From Rhodospirillales bacterium (GTDB lineage: Bacteria > Pseudomonadota > Alphaproteobacteria > Reyranellales > Reyranellaceae): 36,667 nt of DNA. Below, one piece after another: positions 32,854-36,667 of this stretch (the stretch's first letter is position 1; each line of letters starts with the position of its first letter). The DNA is taken from contig CANIEC010000028.1 of assembly GCA_947466085.1 (NCBI GenBank), positions 1 to 36,667 of the forward strand, written 5' to 3'. Below the pieces are notes generated by a model that had not been told where the DNA came from, did no database searches, and was given only the letters and a program-made list of their open reading frames with translations. A program made the position numbers and the translations under genes.

Positions 32854-33462
32854 TCAGGCTGCCTGCTTCTTGCCCTGGCCGATCTTGGGCTCCGTCCCGT
32901 TGAGCAGGCGCGCGATGTTCTCGTGGTGACGCACCCACACGAGCGGCACGAGCAGTGTGAGCAGCATCGCGGCGCGCGGATCGGTCAGGAACCACGAGGC
33001 GATGGCGGCGATCACGACGCTGAGCAGTGCAGCCAGCGAGGAGTAGCGGAAGACCGCGGCCATCAGCAGCCAGGCGGCGCAGGCGATGGCCCCGACCGGC
33101 CAGGACAGACCCCACATGACGCCGAGCGTGGTGGCGACGCCCTTGCCGCCCTTGAAGCCCAGCCACACCGGGAACATGTGGCCCAGCACCGCGCCCGCGG
33201 CGGCGCCGACGGCGGGGAGCTGACCGACCTGGTCGGCGATCAGCACGGCCGCGACGCCCTTCAGCGCGTCCAAGAGCAGCGTCGTGGCAGCCAGGCCTTT
33301 GCGGCCGGTGCGCAGCACGTTGGTGGCGCCGATGTTACCGGAGCCGACATTGCGGATGTCACCCAGTCCGGCGGCGCGCGTCAGCAACAAACCGAACGGG
33401 ATCGAGCCCATCAGGTAGCCCATCAGGAACGGGCCCGCCATCAGGATCAAGGTCGAGATCAT
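32854..33462 (-). CDS. plsY: Glycerol-3-phosphate acyltransferase PlsY
   Basis: Membrane enzyme using acyl phosphate to acylate glycerol-3-phosphate, the first step of phospholipid synthesis. The 202-residue protein has five or so helices and the three family motifs: GSIPFG and GSGNIGATN (motif 1), GHMFPVWLGFKGGKG (motif 2), and VRHHENIARLLNGTE (motif 3). Length is normal. The secreted Pro-rich protein gene ends nine bases upstream on the same strand, so the two are probably co-transcribed. Confidence 0.96.
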   Translation of the reverse strand: MISTLILMAGPFLMGYLMGSIPFGLLLTRAAGLGDIRNVGSGNIGATNVLRTGRKGLAATTLLLDALKGVAAVLIADQVGQLPAVGAAAGAVLGHMFPVWLGFKGGKGVATTLGVMWGLSWPVGAIACAAWLLMAAVFRYSSLAALLSVVIAAIASWFLTDPRAAMLLTLLVPLVWVRHHENIARLLNGTEPKIGQGKKQAA

Positions 33463-33471
33463 CGTCGCGTC

Positions 33472-34278
33472 CTACGGGCTGAGCAGCCTGCAGTTCGTCG
33501 AGTCGACATAGGCCGTGGTGGGCGGCCCGATCAGCTCGGTGGTGATCTGCTCGCCGGGCTGGATCGACACCGGCCCGTAGTAGGCGTCCTCGAGCGCGCG
33601 GGTGCCGTTCATGAAGGTGCAGACCGCCTGCGTCTCGATCGGGCGCTGGATGTTGGATTTCAGCACGATCGTGACCTGCCAGTAGCGCGACGGACCGTAG
33701 GTCAGGTTGTTCGCGCCGATGGTGACCAGCGGCTGCGGCGTCGCGAAGGTCGGCACCGGACGCGGGCCGCTGCGGCGGGCCTGCGGCTGCGGCTTCGGTC
33801 CCATGGCCTCCGGCGGCCGGTAGGTGGACCGGCTGGGGTCGAAGGCCGCGTTGGGATCGTAGGGGGCCGGGGCGGGAGTGCCGAGCGGCTGGGGGCTGCC
33901 CAGGGTCGCCGTGCCGCCGCCGGGCACGCCCAGAGGCTGGGGCGTCAGCGGGGCGGCGCTGATCGAGGAGCCGGTGCTGGGCATCGGCGAAAGCGGTGTC
34001 GGCGTCGCCTGAAGCGGCGTCGGTGTCGGTGCGGTCGCTGGGGTGGGGGCTGCCATTGTGGGCGCCGCTGCAGGGGCCTGCACGCCGCCGACCTGGGTCT
34101 GCAGACGATCGTAGCAGGACAGGCGTGCCTGGGTTTCGGTGATCTCGCTGCAGATCTGGATGTGGCGCGTCAGCGCGTCCAGAAGGTCGTCGCGCGACCC
34201 GCCACGCGACTGTGCGTGGGCGGTGCCGGCGAGCGCGACGGTCGCGACGCCGAGAAGAAGTGAGTGCCGGAGCATCAT
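33472..34278 (-). CDS. Secreted Pro/Thr-rich protein with CYDRL motif, function unknown
   Basis: The 268-residue precursor has a clear signal peptide (cleavage near AHA-22). A short helical N-terminal module (28-62) contains Cys43 and Cys55 in SCYDRL, a motif seen in several small periplasmic proteins including VasI-like ones. Residues about 65-170 are low-complexity Pro/Thr/Ala. The C-terminal part (about 180-268) looks like a folded beta domain (YGPSRYWQVTIVLKSN, VCTFMNGTRALEDAYYGPVSIQPGEQI; split near 218). GGGGAA precedes the ATG at 34278. The product is likely periplasmic and structural or regulatory; no family name can be given. It lies between pyrC and plsY. Confidence 0.75.
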   Translation of the reverse strand: MMLRHSLLLGVATVALAGTAHAQSRGGSRDDLLDALTRHIQICSEITETQARLSCYDRLQTQVGGVQAPAAAPTMAAPTPATAPTPTPLQATPTPLSPMPSTGSSISAAPLTPQPLGVPGGGTATLGSPQPLGTPAPAPYDPNAAFDPSRSTYRPPEAMGPKPQPQARRSGPRPVPTFATPQPLVTIGANNLTYGPSRYWQVTIVLKSNIQRPIETQAVCTFMNGTRALEDAYYGPVSIQPGEQITTELIGPPTTAYVDSTNCRLLSP

Positions 34279-34339
34279 CGGTTCCCCGTTGAGAGACGAA
34301 ACGACCATATCAGACCAGATGGCCGTTTGAAGGCATCGG

Positions 34340-35689
34340 TTAGGCGGCCGCCGCCTCCGCGGCGAAGCTGTCGTCGCGATAGATCGTCCGGCCGCCGACG
34401 ATCGTCGCCAGGACGCGGCCCTGGACCGGGCGCTCGTCGAACGGCGAGTTCTTGGTCTTGCTCCAGAGGTCGGTGCGATCGATCTTCCAGGCATAATCGG
34501 CGTCGAACAGGACGAGATCCGCCGGCGCGCCCTTGGCGAGCTTGCCGGCGGGCAGGCCGAAAAGCGATGCGGGCGTGCTGGACAGGCGCTGGAAGAGCCG
34601 GGGCAGGGTGAGATGGCCGCCATGCACCAGTTCGAGCGAGATCGGCAGCAGTGTCTCCAGCCCGATGCCGCCCGGCTCAGCCTGGGCGAAGGGCACGCGC
34701 TTGCTGTCCTGATCCTGCGGCCGGTGATCGGACACGATGGCGTCGATCGTGCCGTCCTTCAGCCCTTCGACGACGGCCACCCGGTCCTTCTCGGCGCGCA
34801 ACGGCGGTACGAGCTTGCAGAACGTGCGGTAGTCGCCGACGGCGAGATCGTTAAGCGCAAAGTACGGCGCGGCGGTATCACAGGTGATCCGGAGGCCGCG
34901 GGCCTTGGCGGCGGCGATCACCTCCACCGACTCCGCGGTCGAGATCTTGGTGAAGTGCATGCGGCCGCCGGTCATCTCGGCGAGTCTGATGTCGCGCTCG
35001 ACCATCATCACTTCGGCGAGCGGCGGACAGCCGGCCAGGCCGAGGCGCGTCGCCATCGCGCCGCTGGTCATTGTGCCGCCGGACAGCGCCGGTTCCTGGG
35101 GCAGGTGGACGATCAACGCATCGAACGTCTTGGCATAGTAGAGCGCGCGGCGCATGACCTGGGCATTGGCGACGGCATGATCGGCATCTGTGAAGGCCAC
35201 GGCGCCGGCCTCCGCGAGCAGGCCGATCTCCGCGAGTTCCTTGCCTTCGAGGCCCACGGTCAGCGCGCCGTAGGCATACATGTTGGCGAGCTTCACCTGG
35301 CGGGCGCGGCGGGCGACGAACTCGATCAAAGAGGCGTCGTCGAACGGCGGCTCGGTGTCGGGCAGCAGCACCATCGAGGTGATGCCGCCCACGGCGGCGG
35401 CGGCGCCGGCGCTTTCCAGCGTCTCCTTGTGCTCCTCGCCGGGCTCGCCCGTATGCACGCGCGTGTCGACGAGGCCGGGCGCGAGATAGTAGCCGCGACA
35501 GTCGACCGACCGGATGCCGTAGGGCGCGCCGGAGGCGAAGAGGTTGGGACCGAAGTCGGCGATCTTGCCGTCGCTGATCAGGACGGCGCCGAGATACTCG
35601 GCGTCGCCGGTCGGGTCGACAATGCGGGCGTTGATGTAGGCGGTCGAGCCGGCATGCGGCGGCGCGGCCTTGTCGATCTTTCCGCTCAC
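34340..35689 (-). CDS. pyrC: Dihydroorotase homologue, probably non-catalytic (PyrC'/PyrX type)
   Basis: An amidohydrolase-fold protein of 449 residues beside pyrB. Sequence order follows dihydroorotase, but metal and active-site positions are changed: DxHxH reads DTRVH (Arg77 for the first His), the HVST histidine is Lys248 in HFTKIST, the PHH block reads APYF, and TDHAPH reads SDHRPQ. His195 and Asp321 remain. Such degenerate partners are known in Pseudomonas, where PyrC' holds the ATCase complex together without catalysing dihydroorotate formation; I infer the same here. The GTG start at 35689 overlaps the pyrB stop (GTGA). If correct, an active dihydroorotase must be encoded elsewhere. 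Confidence 0.88.
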   Translation of the reverse strand: MSGKIDKAAPPHAGSTAYINARIVDPTGDAEYLGAVLISDGKIADFGPNLFASGAPYGIRSVDCRGYYLAPGLVDTRVHTGEPGEEHKETLESAGAAAAVGGITSMVLLPDTEPPFDDASLIEFVARRARQVKLANMYAYGALTVGLEGKELAEIGLLAEAGAVAFTDADHAVANAQVMRRALYYAKTFDALIVHLPQEPALSGGTMTSGAMATRLGLAGCPPLAEVMMVERDIRLAEMTGGRMHFTKISTAESVEVIAAAKARGLRITCDTAAPYFALNDLAVGDYRTFCKLVPPLRAEKDRVAVVEGLKDGTIDAIVSDHRPQDQDSKRVPFAQAEPGGIGLETLLPISLELVHGGHLTLPRLFQRLSSTPASLFGLPAGKLAKGAPADLVLFDADYAWKIDRTDLWSKTKNSPFDERPVQGRVLATIVGGRTIYRDDSFAAEAAAA

Positions 35690-36651
35690 GCCACGGCTCC
35701 GAACTGGTTGCGCTGTCCACCGATCAGGGCATCGAGACAGGCCATGCGGACCGTGACGCCCATCTCGACCTGCTCGTGGATGACGCTTCGGTCGAGATCG
35801 TCGGCCACTTCCGAGTCGATCTCCACGCCGCGGTTCATCGGGCCGGGATGCATGATCAGGGCGTCGGGCTTGGCATACTCGAGCTTGACGCGGTCGAGAC
35901 CGAAGAAATGGAAGTATTCGCTGATCGAGGGAACGAACGAGCCCTGCATTCGCTCGGTCTGCAGCCGCAGCATCATGACGATGTCAACGTCCTTCAGGCC
36001 CGTCTTCATGCTGTAGTGGACCTCGACGCCCAGCTTGTCGACGTCGGTCGGCATCAGGGTGGGCGGACCGACCACGCGCACGCGGGCGCCCATGATCTGC
36101 AGAAGGTGGATGTTCGAGCGGGCCACGCGGCTGTGCATGATGTCGCCGCAGATCGCCACCAGCAGACCCTCGAGACTGCCCCGTCGTCGGCGGATGGTGA
36201 GCGCGTCGAGCAGCGCCTGCGTCGGATGTTCGTGCTGCCCGTCGCCGGCGTTGATGACGGCGCAGTTGACCTTCTGCGACAGGAGATTGACTGCGCCCGA
36301 CTCGTGGTGGCGCACGACGATGGCGTCGGGCCGCATGGCGTTCAGCGTCATCGCCGTGTCGAGCAGGGTCTCGCCCTTGCGCACCGAGGAGGTGGCGACA
36401 TCCATGTTGATGACGTCGGCACCGAGCCGCTTGGCGGCAACCTCGAAGCTCGTCCGCGTCCGCGTCGAATTCTCGAAGAACAAGTTGATGATGGTGCGAC
36501 CCGCGAGCCTGTCGCGCCGCTTGTCGATGGACCTGTTCTGGTCGATGTAGGTTTCAGATAGGTCCAGCAAGCCCGAAATCGTTTCAGGCGAAAGACCTTC
36601 GATGCCGAGAAGGTGGGGCAACCTCGGCACGCCCGCGCGATTGTTTGTCAC
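35686..36651 (-). CDS. pyrB: Aspartate carbamoyltransferase catalytic chain
   Basis: Condenses carbamoyl phosphate and aspartate in pyrimidine synthesis. The 321-residue protein has the carbamoyl-phosphate motif [13 protein letters not shown] (Ser62-Thr63-Arg64-Thr65), SSVRKGETL with the loop Lys92, HPTQALLD (142-149) and the C-terminal [11 protein letters not shown]. All key residues are present, so the enzyme should be active. The start is a GTG at 36651; an in-frame TAA lies only five codons upstream, which excludes a longer form. No Shine-Dalgarno sequence is visible in the 16 bases left before the window end. The dihydroorotase homologue overlaps its stop. Confidence 0.97.
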   Translation of the reverse strand: MTNNRAGVPRLPHLLGIEGLSPETISGLLDLSETYIDQNRSIDKRRDRLAGRTIINLFFENSTRTRTSFEVAAKRLGADVINMDVATSSVRKGETLLDTAMTLNAMRPDAIVVRHHESGAVNLLSQKVNCAVINAGDGQHEHPTQALLDALTIRRRRGSLEGLLVAICGDIMHSRVARSNIHLLQIMGARVRVVGPPTLMPTDVDKLGVEVHYSMKTGLKDVDIVMMLRLQTERMQGSFVPSISEYFHFFGLDRVKLEYAKPDALIMHPGPMNRGVEIDSEVADDLDRSVIHEQVEMGVTVRMACLDALIGGQRNQFGAVA

Positions 36652-36667
36652 TAAAGCGCGACGTTAA

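Noticed and set aside
32347-34263. 638-codon plus-strand frame over the MFS-plsY-secreted protein region
   Set aside because: Antisense shadow across three separate minus-strand genes with clear motifs.

Overview
The window is GC-rich, densely coded bacterial chromosome. Its gene content points to an alphaproteobacterium: tandem EipB/DUF1849 proteins, the pyrB-pyrC-plsY / dprA-topA-rnr neighbourhood, and an aspartyl-tRNA synthetase with a non-discriminating-type residue. A Rhodospirillales/Reyranella-like organism seems plausible, but this rests on gene content and order alone. No tRNA, rRNA, CRISPR array, transposase or integrase was seen. No stretch longer than about 300 bases lacks a gene.

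Layout. (1) 1-8.0 kb, housekeeping: 3' end of an SDR with unusual active-site residues, a SixA-like histidine phosphatase (-), polyphosphate kinase and Ppx/GppA phosphatase as a pair (+), ribonuclease D (-), aspS (+). (2) 8.1-11.4 kb, envelope: a proline/alanine-rich lipoprotein, a 2-hydroxyacid dehydrogenase (-) whose 3' end overlaps it, and two overlapping EipB-family periplasmic proteins. (3) 11.4-14.4 kb, a minus-strand run of patatin-like phospholipase, secreted choloylglycine-hydrolase/penicillin-acylase-family Ntn hydrolase and ROK sugar kinase. An MFS transporter and a DUF533/TerB protein follow on the plus strand. (4) 16.5-19.7 kb, accessory and partly decayed: LLM flavin oxidoreductase, DUF2867 protein, an isochorismatase-family pseudogene with a deletion plus frameshift, a four-helix membrane protein, and a short, probably 5'-truncated carboxymuconolactone-decarboxylase-like gene. 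(5) 19.7-23.1 kb, two adjacent transglutaminase-like proteins, one lacking the catalytic His, and a PuuC-like aldehyde dehydrogenase with its own terminator. (6) 23.1-36.7 kb, a long minus-strand block read from pyrB downward: pyrB, a pyrC homologue missing metal ligands, a secreted Pro/Thr-rich protein, plsY, an MFS transporter, dprA, topA, rnr, a DUF983 protein, an S41 lipoprotein protease, and rpmG with its own promoter and terminator.

How the genes fit together. ppk and ppx would make and degrade polyphosphate. pyrB and the degenerate pyrC look like catalytic and structural partners in pyrimidine synthesis. dprA, topA and rnr form a nucleic-acid module, with topA and rnr overlapping by 8 bases. 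The most distinctive observations are the degenerate PyrC beside PyrB, the translationally coupled EipB pair that keeps both conserved cysteine positions, the fresh-looking isochorismatase pseudogene, and the intact/His-less transglutaminase pair. Nothing here looks like a wholly new defence or mobile system.
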